Positions 12,198 to 24,154 of a stretch of 64,000 bases of DNA are shown in pieces. Each line of letters starts with the position of its first letter. Positions within the stretch are counted from its first letter, which is position 1. The notes below the pieces were generated by a model. That model worked only from the letters and a program-made list of their open reading frames with translations, ran no database searches and had not been told where the DNA came from. A program made the translations under genes and the position numbers. This DNA is from Camellia lanceoleosa. Lineage: Eukaryota; Streptophyta; Magnoliopsida; Ericales; Theaceae. The stretch is taken from assembly GCA_025200525.1 (NCBI GenBank), contig CM045758.1, positions 65,532,598 through 65,596,597 of the forward strand, read 5' to 3'.

Positions 12198-14125
12198 TAT
12201 AGCGACCCCGGTCCTTGCCCATTTAATTATTGTATCCGGACTTAGGTTCCGTAGATTTGACTGTGGTATAATTGTTGTTGTCATCTTTTATTTTCTTATT
12301 TGGAGTTATAGGATGTGTTGGGCGGGTTTGGAACAGGTTGGTTGAGCTTAGGAACCAAAACTAGTTGCCCAGACTTTGGCTTGCCCGCTGGAGGGGGGAG
12401 TTTGACGCCCGAGCGGGGACTTGTTGTTGCTTGTCCGCTCGAGCAGGGGTTTTGGAGCTCGAGCGGGAAAAACACCCATCCAAGATTTCTTAGGTAGTTG
12501 ACGCCGAGGGAGTTGGGCCGCCGAAAGTGAGTTCAGGAGTGTCCGCCGAGCGGAGTTTGTCCGCCGAAAGGGCAAATGAGTATAAAATCGTGTTTTAGCG
12601 TTTTAAGCAGTTTTCACCTTCTTTTCAGATTCTAAACCCTAAGTTCCGAAGTTTTCCCTCCCCCACCTCATCTTCTCTTCCAGGTTTGATCCTCTTAGAG
12701 TGTTTTCCTACCTTAGTTCCTTCATAAAAAAGGTAGAGGAGAGTGAGGGCTTCCTTTTAATCTGAGCTTTTGTTGGTTTGGAGCCCTTTGAAGTTTTGGG
12801 CATCATCTTCATCTTCTCCTTTTGAGTTATTTCTTCGAGGTAGGGATTTCTACTCCATTTATAATGCTTTTAATCCTAAGTATTGGTATTTTGGTATGTG
12901 GGGGTAGTTTGGTAATTTTGGGAGAAACCCTAGGGTTTGACATAGATTAATTTATGTAATTAATTTAGGGAAGAATGCGGAATTGGGTTTAATTCATGAA
13001 ATTGGGGGATTATGAGATTAATTGATGTAGTTGGAGAATTTAATCACTCATCTGTGAAATTGAGAGTTATGTGTTGTATATTTATTTCTTGTTTAGAAAT
13101 AACTGTTTTGGGCTATCGGTGGAGGATAGCCATGATTGTTGTAGACGTTGCATGTGGATTAGGCAAAATTAAAACTAATCACTTGATTAAGTTGTTGAGT
13201 ATAAAGGTTGGAATAATACATTAAATTTATGTATTGATTGATTGTGTATATGACTTTATGTGTATATGCATTACTTGTGTATGGGAGGAGATAGGGGATG
13301 TACTCCACGGTTTAGGGGAAGATGGGGGATGTACCTCTAAACCGGTTAATGATTATGGGAAGATAGGGGATGAACCCAGGGTTGCTGCTTATATGCGCGC
13401 CTATAGCAGAGATACAACTCATATGCTTATCTATTTGATATGATACATCACCAAAATGTGTATCAGTTGGGAAGTATGGAAGTGAATTTGATTGTGATTG
13501 ATACAATACCAACATGTGTATTTGTTATGTTATATGAGAGATTTAACTTGGTGTGTTATCCCTGTTGAATTGGAAAGATTGTAAATAAGAGATGAGATCC
13601 CCGTTGAGCTATTTGGGCCAGGTTCTGAGCCATAGTTGGAAGGTGAATTATGCCATAGACAAAAGTGTCATAGGCAATGTAGACATTCGTGTTATGAAAT
13701 TGTAATTGGATTATTTTGTGTTAACCATGTATCAGATGCTACTACTTAAGTTAATTCATATGCTTGGTTTAGTATTTTTCTACTGGGCTGTGGCTCACCC
13801 TATATGGGAACTTCATTTTCAGGTTCAGGTGGTTCACTACCTCCAAGGACTTAGCTTGTGAGGATTTGGACTCGAAGATTTGTTTTATTTTATTTGTTGT
13901 ATTTGAACTTTATGTAAACATTCAAGCCTAGGGCTTTATTTGTATTTGAGTTAGAACTCATGGAATTATGTCCAAGTGTTGGCTTGGCAAGATGTAAGCC
14001 CGTAGGGCATTTATTATGATGTTTTTATTTCGTAATACTCTGATGATTGAAATAATACAATGTATCCTTTTGATAATGCATGTTAATGTCTTATACTTAA
14101 TGGGCTTAATTTTGAGGGCGTTACA
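12198..14125 (+). mobile_element. Innermost solo LTR of nested stack
   Basis: Ends are tatagcgaccccgg and gggcgttaca. The perfect TSD tctat lies at 12193-12197 and 14126-14130. Length is 1,928 bp. It contains ctcgagcgg-like repeats (12402-12560), a TATA box at 12581 and a leader-like aaaccctaa stretch. No gag or pol is present. Confidence 0.85.
12581..12587 (+). promoter_or_regulatory. TATA box of innermost LTR
   Basis: tataaaa is followed about 55 bp later by a leader-like pyrimidine-rich sequence with aaaccctaa. This orients the LTR on the + strand. Confidence 0.5.
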
Positions 14126-15545
14126 TCTATCTTTATTATAAAGTTTGAAGATAATTTTGAATTAAAGGAAGTGAATGATACATTTCATCATGGTATATGT
14201 ATAAAAAGAAAAATCTATAAATCTATTGAGGCCAATGGTTGAGTTTAAATAAATATATGATTTCATTTGTATAATGAAGCACTAATTTTTTTATGAGAAT
14301 TTATTTAAGTTGAGTCCTTCAAATTCTATGATGATGATGATTGAATGACAATGAAACGTTGTACAAGGGTATTTTTTGTTTTGATCATATAACCAAATAT
14401 AGCCTTTGGGGCCACAAGGGCCAAAATGCTTTGGGGTCTTGGGGACCGAAATGTTTTAAGGACCATAAGGGTCGTTGTATATATAAGGGGTCCCGGGGAT
14501 CAAAACATTGAAATGAGAATTGAAGTGCTACGTTGACATGAGTTATGTTCATATGGTTATGTTTTGGATAACGGTACCGTCACCACCTAAGTCGCGAGAT
14601 AACGCGACCCTAAGGCTATGTAGTGGTTCATATGATGGACATGAAATCTTAACGTATTGAAAAGTTGTATTTTTGTTTACTTTCATTATTTTTATTTTTA
14701 TTTTGTATAAATTTCAGTCCAATTAAGCTCTTATGTTTATTATCTTTATTTTGAACCCAATTGGAAGGAGCAAGTTTTATAACTCCATGGTATTGGTATA
14801 CTCATTGGGCTTTAGCTTATTCTTTTAAATAATTTTTTTTTTCAGATTCATAGACTTTTGTGTGGCTCGCCTCAACTTGGAAGACTAGAAATTTTTTTGA
14901 AGGATCAAAGGTGGGCATCTTGTAGTTGAGGTTTTGCTTAGGGTCATTCTAGGATGTAAGTTTACCTTTTATTTTTTATGAAGGAGGTTGATTGTAAATA
15001 TTGCTTATGAAGTTGGATGTATTGATGGATTCGTGATTATTATGTATTATTTTTTTTTGGGAGGAAATGCTTGGGAACTATCTTGTAGCATGATACTACT
15101 TTTTGTCTTTGAATAGATCATCTCATATATGTTGGGCAATTGAAAGGTCTTATGCACTTTTGGTGACGTGGTGATGTGATGTAAGAATTATATAGGAATT
15201 GTGGTGTAAAGGTGCTATAGCATTTGAGGTGCACCCTCTTGGCGAGGTTTTGCCTTGCCAAGATTGGGTCGTTACAGCGTGACTCTGTTTTGTAAGCCAA
15301 GCGCTGTATTTGTGTGAGTTTGAATAACCGTTTTGTGTAACCGAGCCTAAGCCTTGGAACCTTGGAAACTTGTAAACCCTTGGGGGTATCTATTTGTTTG
15401 TTTATTTGGTTTTGGATTAAACGTATAATCGCATTGAGTAGTTAATTGTATCATGTAATGCAAGTGTGGAGAATTATTTCTGTTTTCCTTTAAGGAGCCA
15501 TGATGGTTGTGTTATTATTTGGGCATAGGAAATTGGGGCATTACA

Positions 15546-16850
15546 ACATTTGACCGGACGATCGGCCATGGCATTTTAGCCTAGTTTCGCTTCAGTTCAG
15601 TCCTACTTCGCTTCAGCTGTCAAATCAGCAGTATACTCGACAACCTCGGCAATCATCCTTAACGACTGGGACTTGATCGGACATCCAGGAGGACGTCTGG
15701 GTAGATGACCATCAAGAACAAAACTTGTCTGGGACATCCGAGTGGACGACCACTCTGTATGAATTAGTTCTGCAACAGCTAATTTTCAAAGTTCAACTTC
15801 CCAACAGCTAGCTAATTCACAACCATTTTCCCAACAGACAAAACTCACATGGACTAGAGACAACTTCTGAGTAATGAATTGTATAACATCTCTCTCATCA
15901 CCATCCCATCACCTCAATAGGAAGAATAGCATGAGCTTGTCAGACAGAATAGAGCACTGAGCTCTGCTATATATATAAAGCTCTGTGAAGTGAAAAAGAC
16001 TTAGAGGCAAAGACAGAGACAACAAGCCAAACATTTTTTTCCTATCATTCATCAATCACGTACTCTCTATACACTAAGTTCCTAAAGTGTTCTTCATCTG
16101 AGTTTATCATCATTCTTCAATACACTAAACACTGCTCCCAGCCTTAAGCTTATCTACTTGTGAGAGGTTTTTAGAAAAATAAAAAAGACTTAAGCTAAGA
16201 AAAATTCTGTGATTTTATCATCAGCCTCAAACTCATCCTTAGAGTGATCTGAAGTATTCTCCACTCTAGTTTAATTCATTTTCTTCAAAAATTATACACT
16301 GAGCTTTTAGCTTTACGCTTATCTACCTTTAAGAGGTTTACAAAAAAAATTGAGAGCTTCATATTGTATATCTATCTTTGAGAGATTATTGTTGTAAGCT
16401 TTCTTTGAAAGCAAAAGCCCCCATTTCAGTCTTGTAAGAGTGTGATACACTCAGTGTCTTGGTTCTTTGAGTGTAATTGGGAATCACCAAAAGAGTGCAA
16501 GGTTTTGGGCTTGCTAAGCCTGTGTAATATATGTGGAGGATTGCTCCATGTGTTGAGAGGTTGCTAGCACCCTTGTAAAGCTAGAAGATAGTAGAAAATC
16601 TCAAGTGAAGCTTAAGGAGTGGACGTAGGCTTGGTTGAACCGAACCACTATAAATCCTGTTTGCATTCCCTTTCCTCATCCATTTAATTCGCTTGCACTG
16701 CTATATTTATTTGATATGATTGTGATAATTATTTGCTATACCTACTTTTCTAATTGTTGTATTAGTTGGTAATTTTTATTGGGTAATTGTTAGAATTTTT
16801 AATTGAAGAAACCTAATTCACCCCACTCTCAGGTTGCTTTTTGGGTAACA
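15546..16850 (+). mobile_element. Copia 3' LTR, second fragment
   Basis: This continues the 3' LTR split by the nested stack. It matches 2010-4566 (minus the insertion) closely and ends at the same gggtaaca. Flanking host sequence begins at 16851. Confidence 0.85.
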
Positions 16851-18900
16851 TTCTTAGTTTGCTTTTAAGAGCTATAGTTCAGAATAGTACTATTTATCCC
16901 TACATTTCTTCTTAGGACCTCTCACATCTCTTATTTTTTATAATTTCAATTTTGTCTAAACAAAAAATTCCATTTTTATCCACATCCTAACTTTTTAACT
17001 CTAATTTTCCAAATCCTAACCCTAATTCCACCAACCATTCCCATCACCCCAACACTAGCCATTGCTACCTATTCTGGCCGGCAACTTCCACTGCCATTCA
17101 TAACATCACCTCTAGTCACTAATACCTCCATTCTTACTCTCCAACCACCAGCAATGCCACAACCTACACCACTTTTAAACTATCTTTCTTTATCTCTATC
17201 TATCTATCTCTCACCAGATCGCAATCACGATCACAGAAGATCAGTGATGGTGACAAATCTACCCTTTTTGCACGATTATTATGACTATAGTGTTGCTTAT
17301 GATTTCTCCAGATTCCGTTCGATAGTTCAGGGCCTAACCACTACCATTTGTTCGGTGTTTACAACTGAACTACCACCATTTGTTTAGTGGTTTACATCCG
17401 AACTTCCACCGTTTGTTCGGTACTGGTTTTTTCAACCAAACGAAACGATTTCAAATGAAGAAATATTGAACACGAGCATGTAGGAGAGGGCTCTAGTGTA
17501 ATTATGTGGGTGACAACAATGGCAAATGACTGAGATTAGTAGAATAAGAGATTTAGGTGAAAGAAATGAGATGGAGGATTGTTGGTAGAATAAGGGAAAG
17601 GAATATGGAGCTGCAGAGGTGGGTCGTCGAAAATAAAAAGTCTCCAATAAGGGAGGAGGGCTGAAAGAGGTTCTCCAATGGAGGAGAAGGGTTATCAGAG
17701 GGTTGCTAATGAGAGAAAGGGATTGCTGGAGGTGAGAGGAGATTACCAGTTGAAAAATGTTGTGATGAGTGTTTAAAAGGTATATTTGGGATTATGTAAA
17801 GGATCTAAAGAAAAATAAGGAATGGATCAATTTTGGTTGTGGGGATTCAAAGAAGTAGGGGGTCTTAAGAATAAAAGTAAGAACATTTAGCAATTTCCAT
17901 AGTTTATTGTTTCGAAAATTTAAAATTTAATATTCCAAAGCTAACCTTATACATTGACACTAACCCTATATACATTTAAAATTTAATATTCCAACAAGAC
18001 CATTATTCTTTGTGCACATACCCCCATCTTGGTTCACACCATCATCCTCATCCCTCATACCTTCTAGGCCATTTTTGCAAACTTTCATAATTTTCGTTCT
18101 ACATGGTTTGATTTGGTTTTTGGTTGGGTTAATTTGTATGATTTGTATTTTTCAATAATAAGGTTTTTTAGTGTAGAAATGAAAAATACATGAGAAAATA
18201 CATTTATGTTCACGAGATTTTGTACAAATCAACTTCAATTATGGGCAAATTGGATGCGTGTTTGTTGATTTACAAATTCAATTGAGAAATTGGAAAGATT
18301 CACGAAATTCATATTATGTTTTTATAGACTTTTGGAGATCCAATTAGGATTTTTTAAAACCAAGATTGCAGTAGTTCCAAGCAGTTTTTGTTTAGATAGG
18401 GTGTGAGTGAGGGTAACTCCAATGTTTAAATTGTGAGTTTTAGTAAATGCTTGAAGCTCTTAATTTTAAGCATACAAATTCATGTATAATGATATGACAC
18501 GAAAGTTAAGCTCTATAATATTTGAGTGTGAGGCCAATCAAAAGTTGCATGCTACATTATAGTTCTTAAATATTTTTCAAGCAAACCCCATGCCTGTCCT
18601 TAACCTCTAAAGAAAATAAATAAAATAAACATAGATTTAAGGGAAAAATAATGAAAATTTTCATTTTTTGAATGTGACTAACATTAGGTCCAATAATTGT
18701 TTTGTTTTGATGATAAGAACATGATTAATGAGATTGTTTGATAAGAGTGACGCATTATTGTTTTGGAATAAATTTATTTTTTTACCCCATTGCTACCAAA
18801 TTATCGGATTACTGTTGAAAAAGTCATTGGAGATGGTCATTGGTGGTGGTAATATAGACAAATAGATATATTATGTAGGCAGATAGGTGACAGGTGAACA
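16851..18900. other. Non-coding spacer with weak repeat features
   Basis: No supported gene. Positions 17040-17450 are C-rich with short repeats (a tatc run near 17200, atttgttcgg-type repeats near 17348-17420). The ends of 16860-17905 are loosely complementary (ttcttaggacc near 16910, gggtcttaagaa near 17859). They may mark an old non-autonomous DNA element, but this is weak. Confidence 0.3.
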
Positions 18901-18904
18901 AATA

Positions 18905-19535
18905 AGGTAGGGGTGAACATGGTTCAGATTAGTTCTGTTTAGTCGTAAACCAAGACTAATCCATTACCTATGGCTCCATCAAATTTGGAACCAAAACAAT
19001 CTATGAAAATCTGTTTAACGTAAACCAAGACTAATCCATTATCTATGGTTCCATCAAATTTGGAACCAGAACAATCTATGAAAATCTTGGAACCAATCCT
19101 AACCACTAAATCACGGTTCGATTTTTTTGGAATTGTGAATTTTAAAAATATTATAATTATTCACAATATGATTACAAAATATTATTCACAATCTAAAAAT
19201 TGTTTACATGATTGTTTAAAACCAGTTCTATCACTATACAAAAATATACTTATAATAGTAGAGTTACAATATATAAATATACATTTGATACTAATAAAAT
19301 ATTTTACTATTTACATTTTGTAACAAATTATATAGAATCTAAACGGTCTCGTTCAGTTCCAACTGGATTCATAATTATAAAATCACGGACCAAATCGCGA
19401 AATACGGTTCACCTATTTCAAAAACCAGGATCAAACCGTGCATTGAGAAAATCAAACCAAACCAAACCGTAAGCTTTGGTCTGGACCGAATTGGTTTAAG
19501 GTTTTTTCGATTTTTATGCTCATTCCTAAAATAAG
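18905..19535. repeat. Dispersed-repeat-like segment with internal tandem duplication
   Basis: A unit of about 76 bp starting gtaaaccaagactaatccat (18945) recurs almost exactly at 19020. The segment starts ggggtgaacatggtt and ends in aatcaaaccaaacc and ctcattccta, reminiscent of plant dispersed repeats. No coding sequence is supported. Confidence 0.45.
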
Positions 19536-20715
19536 GGATGACATGTGAACAAATATGTAGACAAATAAATAACATATGGCCAATGGATATATATAGATAC
19601 GAATAAATAATATTTCAAATTATTAAAAAAAATTACAAAAAAAAAATGAAGAAACAAACAAATATTGCAATTCAATGGAGTGTTTTCCAAAATTGCACTA
19701 CAAATGAATGGGATTTTTTTATTATTTATTTATTTATTTTTGCAAAACCATGGTATCATTAATTACAAAGACCAAAGTATTCATCTTCATTCTTTCTTCT
19801 CCTTCTTCAATACCTTTACAACTTCAATGGCCACCATTACCACTGGCCAACTTTCCTCCCCCCTTCGCCACCGTCGCCACCACCACCATCACCACCACCA
19901 TATCCCTTTCCCCATTGCTCCCAGTCTATTTCACATCTCTCCCTGCAACCCCCCGTCCATCTCCTACCCTACTCTCGCCACCATAACCCCCTATTTTGTG
20001 TTTTCGCTTCCATCCTATGCCATTGCCATTGCCATTGCCATTCTTTTCCTACCTTAACCAATCGCTAGTGACCCATTTCGTCTTCTTTGTCCCATCGCAT
20101 TACCCAACTCTCAAAAACCCCTCAAATCGAAAACAAAAATACCATTTTCAATTCTTCATATTCCTTTCCCTTTGCAACTCCAATGGCTGGTGATAGGCTT
20201 TCCACCACAACAACCCCCATCATTCCTCCCGCTATTGTAACCTTATCTCTCAGACCTTCCTACCATCATAGTCCCTTCATTTACCACCCCAACCCCTTTC
20301 CACTTCTACAACCATCGTCATATCCAACATTTCTTACCTATTTCTCCAAATTAGCCCACCATATAGCCACCATTGGAAACCTCTTACGCTTTGCTATTTC
20401 AGAAAATGTAAAAATGAGATAAGAAGAGATACATGGTTGGTCGCGATCTAGTCACCAATACTCGATCTAGTAGTGGAGTGGAGATTACGGTGGTTAGAGA
20501 AGGGTATATGTAAGTCTACAGTGGTAGGAAGAGGGTGAGGAAAAATCTGGGTTGGCCAATCTGGTTGGGGGTTTACGATGGTGGCAACAAGGAGGGGAAG
20601 TGAGGTAAGGCGGAAGGATGTGGGTAGGGAAAGGATCAGTGAGGTTGGGAATTGATGCCATTGCCGTCATTAGTGCAAGAAAGAGTGCATGAGATGACTA
20701 GGATTTTTAGAATTG
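19536..20715. other. Non-coding, C-rich spacer
   Basis: C/T-rich on +, with CCA/CCATT microrepeats (19860-19910, and attgccattgccattgcc near 20022). The open frames here come from low stop density in C-rich DNA and show no recognisable domain. Confidence 0.35.
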
Positions 20716-21062
20716 TTATTTACATAGAGACCCCTTAAACTATTGAGAAGTATCACTTTGATCCCCTAAACTTTAAAAGCATACAAATGGACTCCCTAAA
20801 CTATTGAGAAGTATCATTTTGCCTTTCTAAATTATAAAAACATACTAATGGACCCTTTAAATTGTTGGCGTGTTTAACTTTGACTGCTTTCATTAATAGT
20901 CCAACTTGTACGTTTTTATAATTTACTGACATTTGTACACTTTTATAATTTAGATGGCAAAGTGATATTTTTCAATAGTTTAGAGGTCCATTTGTACTCT
21001 ATTATAGTTTAAGGAGTCAAAGTGATAATTCTCAATAATTTAGAGGGTTTTTGTGTAAATAA
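20716..21062. mobile_element. Fold-back MITE, about 347 bp
   Basis: The left arm (ttatttacatagagacccc, then ctattgagaagtatcacttt) is the imperfect reverse complement of the right arm (ending gggtttttgtgtaaataa) over about 150 bp. The arms share cttaaacta, tatcactttg and acaaatgga blocks. The whole unit can form one long hairpin. Confidence 0.75.
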
Positions 21063-21416
21063 TCTTTTTTAGAAATAAAGAAAATAAGAACGAAAACAAA
21101 GAAATGGTAGGTTTGTAATTTAGCAAAGATTCCCACTAATTTGCCATTATTTTAGATGTTTTCATCTATTTTCTTATTACTTTTTTTTTCCCCATCAAAT
21201 TATATTTCTTTCATCCTTTCATTTTTCTTTCCATAATTTTCCCAAATTATTATTGTCTTATTGGTCATAAAAGAATAAAACTTACGACTTTGACTCTTAA
21301 AGTATCGAAATTAATTTGTGGCATGATTGCCTTAGATTTAGGGTTGGATTTCTCTCATATTTACATTTCAATATGAGAAAACTTGAGGGGCCGTGGGGCC
21401 ACAATGCGTGTTATTT

Positions 21417-21725
21417 CGATGATCCGAACCATTTATTTTATAAAACTTTCAATATATATTATCTTTGAAAACAATTAGATTAATTCGATAATCGTAATCT
21501 TTTCATTTTATAGTGTTTGTCTCTAAAAAATTGATGGCCTATTTTCAAAAATATATTTATCGTCAATTTTCCAGAGACAAACATGATAAAATGATTAGTT
21601 TAAAAAAAATGTGATAAAATGAAAAGATTTTAATTATCAAATTGAACTATTTTTTATTTTTTATTTTTTTATAATGATATACATTGAGAGCTTTATCATA
21701 AATAAAAGAATATCAAACGATCGAT
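21417..21725. mobile_element. Probable small inverted-repeat element
   Basis: Internal inverted blocks include gtaatcttttcattttat with gataaaatgaaaagatttta, and gtttgtctct with agagacaaac. The outer parts cgatgatccgaacc and the complement of aaacgatcg pair loosely. No TSD was assigned. Confidence 0.45.
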
Positions 21726-21821
21726 TTACCGTTGGGAGCATTAACTTGAAAATGACGAATATTAGAGTGTTGTAACAGGTTAGACCAAACAATGACTTAA
21801 TGCGCAAAAATCGCTAACGGA

Positions 21822-21866
21822 AGAGAGAGAGAGAGAGAGAGAGAGCAATTTTTTTTTTTTTTTTTC
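21822..21866. repeat. (GA)n microsatellite and poly-T
   Basis: About 12 GA units are followed by a run of 18 T. Confidence 0.8.
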
Positions 21867-22742
21867 AAATTCCAAAGCCTAGCACCTCGTAATAACACTC
21901 TATCAACTTAATCCATTTTCTTCTTGACGGTACATTTATTTTGACCCTCTATTTTTTCAAGTTGTCTTTATGTTAAAATGTGAATAAAATCTAAATTTAA
22001 TCTCAATTCTTAGCAATTGTTAAATCTCAAATTTTAATTGACCACACTGATCACCACCTGTTTATTGTGTCCTTGTTTGGCAAGTGAGTTGGGTTTAGAT
22101 CGAGACTAAATGAATATAAAAAAATTAAATAAATTAAATAAGTCAATAAGAGAAAATGTCATATTAAAATTATAATCATTTTATTTTTTCTCTTAAAAAA
22201 ATAAAAGAGTCAAAAAAACTAAAATGTTTTTCTCAAATGAAACTAATTTAGTCCAACTAAATTAGTTAAAAAGTCAAGCTAAAAATATTCTTTCCAAACA
22301 AACCACTATGTGTCGTTTTGGGAAGCTTGATAAAAAGCTGCGTTTTTATCAAAAGGAAAAAACGCAGAACATACCAAAAACGCTAAACACACCATTTGGA
22401 AAGACCCAAAAACGCAACTCGGCCATTTACCAAACTACCCTCATCTCATAAATTGGGGCCTAGGGCAAAACGAGGCCACATTTGCCTTCTTCAGAGTCTG
22501 GTTGCGATAGCGAAATCCTCCTTTAAGCGGTGCCATATAACTCCCTCGAACAACCGACGACCTTGCCGTCTCCCGCCGAAGCTGCCGCCGGATTCGTCGT
22601 CCACGACCTCGCCTTGGCTGGATCTGCACCATCAGGTACACCGAAAACCGTCTTCTATTTACTACATTCTCGCAAGTAGTGATGGACCCAAAACCATGGC
22701 AGCAGTTGTTCTTGATCTTGTGGACGACCTGCACTTGTGATT

Positions 22743-23579
22743 TCGGATGACATTCATAATGGTTGGTCCATATTGGTTTGCACTTGTGATTTCAGATGTG
22801 AAAAAATGATTGATCCGATCTGAAACACCAAGGTGTTTTGTACTTAGAACAGCTGCAGATTAACAAAATGACAAATTGATTTAAGAATTCTAATGCATGC
22901 CATTAACTGAAGTGTAGTGTATATATATATATGTAATATATACGGTGAAGTGGATTTATTGTATGAATGTTACACTCTTTCATGGATTGGACACCATACT
23001 CTGTTTTTATGAGCGCACACAATACTCTGTTTTTATGATGCTGTTGGTACAACTTTTACAAAGCTTAAAGTTGATAATCATATAACAGAAACCAAAAAAG
23101 AAAACTTGTTTCTAGTGGCTGATATGAAAAGGCTAAATTCCAAGACACATCCAAGCACACCATGGGGAAGATATCAAAGTGATTCTATATCCATTATCTT
23201 TGTGGTGTCTTAATAATTTGAAATCCCAATAGAGAATTTCTGGTGGCTATTAGGATGAATTTGCCATCACTACAGGGGTTAGTTTAGTAAGAGGTTTCAC
23301 TGTTTTTCTGGTGGCTGTTAGGATGAATTTTATAATTCTCTTTTTGGTAACTGAAATTGAAAGTTAACTTGTGTTTTTCTAGTTCTTATGATCAACAAAG
23401 TGCATTTAGGTCTAGAGTTTTTCTAACATTGATAATTCAAATAGAAGCTAAACATAATAAAGGGAGAAGAACATGGAGAATAGAAAGAAATCCCTTTCCC
23501 ATTAGTTCATTATCTAACCATTGTGTCTTTCTTTTTTCAATGATCTTTTGGAGGTTCCATGATCTATCACAGTTTCGCA

Positions 23580-23621
<42 letters not shown>

Positions 23622-24149
23622 TACAACACTCACGTAGTATTTACAGTTAATTCGACATGTAGTTCAATAAATAATTTCTATATAGAAGAATTTTGTAAGT
23701 CATTTCTTACTACATCTTTTACATAAAATCATTACATTTTTGCACGTATTTGTTTGGTTGCCTTGAATGTAAGGGGTTATTTTTGGAATTTTATACTTGG
23801 CTATATTAACTGCTAATTAGTTTAGTAACATTCTCTCAATATATTTAGGGACCATTAACTAGGAACAGTTGAGCAAGTAGATTTTTGGAGCATTTTTCAT
23901 CCCTATTCATAACCATAGCAAATGAGTCACCTAAAGCATAATGCAAGCACATTGTCAGTAAAAACAAATCAAAGGGAGTGAAAATATAGAGTGCAAATGT
24001 AGACAACAAAATGGCTAGAGTCCCGACACACCACTAAACTAGCATGTTCAAGTATTAACCTAAATTCAAAATGAACTTGTTTCAGTTACTGTCTTTCATT
24101 CCGCACAGTAGATTATATTAGTTCAATTTATAACATGAACAAAAAAATC
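22743..24149 (+). other. Non-coding leader/intron region of the Harbinger-type element
   Basis: No gene is supported. It contains an (AC)n microsatellite at 23579-23613 and an imperfect duplication of tctggtggct(a/g)ttaggatg at 23239 and 23308. A possible intron donor lies upstream (atcag/gtacac near 22636). Confidence 0.4.
23579..23613. repeat. (AC)n microsatellite
   Basis: About 17 uninterrupted AC units. Confidence 0.9.
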
Positions 24150-24154
24150 AAGGG

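Larger units (their letters stand above)
11020..15276 (+). mobile_element. Middle solo LTR of nested stack
   Basis: It begins tataatattccc and ends gggtcgttaca, flanked by gcgtg at 11015-11019 and 15277-15281. Net length without the innermost insertion is about 2.3 kb. Its 3' part (14800-14880, gggctttagcttattc) resembles 13788-13830 of the innermost copy. Its left end differs from the others, so it may be a diverged family member. Confidence 0.7.
9193..15545 (+). mobile_element. Outer solo LTR of nested stack
   Basis: Ends are tatagcgatcccgg... and ...ggggcattaca. The TSD acatt lies at 9188-9192 and 15546-15550. Without the element nested inside it (11020-15276 plus one TSD copy) it is about 2.1 kb, close to the innermost copy. 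It shares ctcgagcgg motifs near its start (9429, 9529, 9597) with the innermost copy. No genes are visible; short ORFs here are not supported. Confidence 0.8.

Noticed and set aside
19665..20422. Overlapping open frames of about 90-130 residues
   Set aside because: C/T-rich low-complexity DNA; the products are poly-His, Ser and Pro-like with no family resemblance.
22396..22740. 114-residue open frame starting near the Harbinger left end
   Set aside because: GC-rich leader-like sequence with an antisense frame equally open; no recognisable domain.
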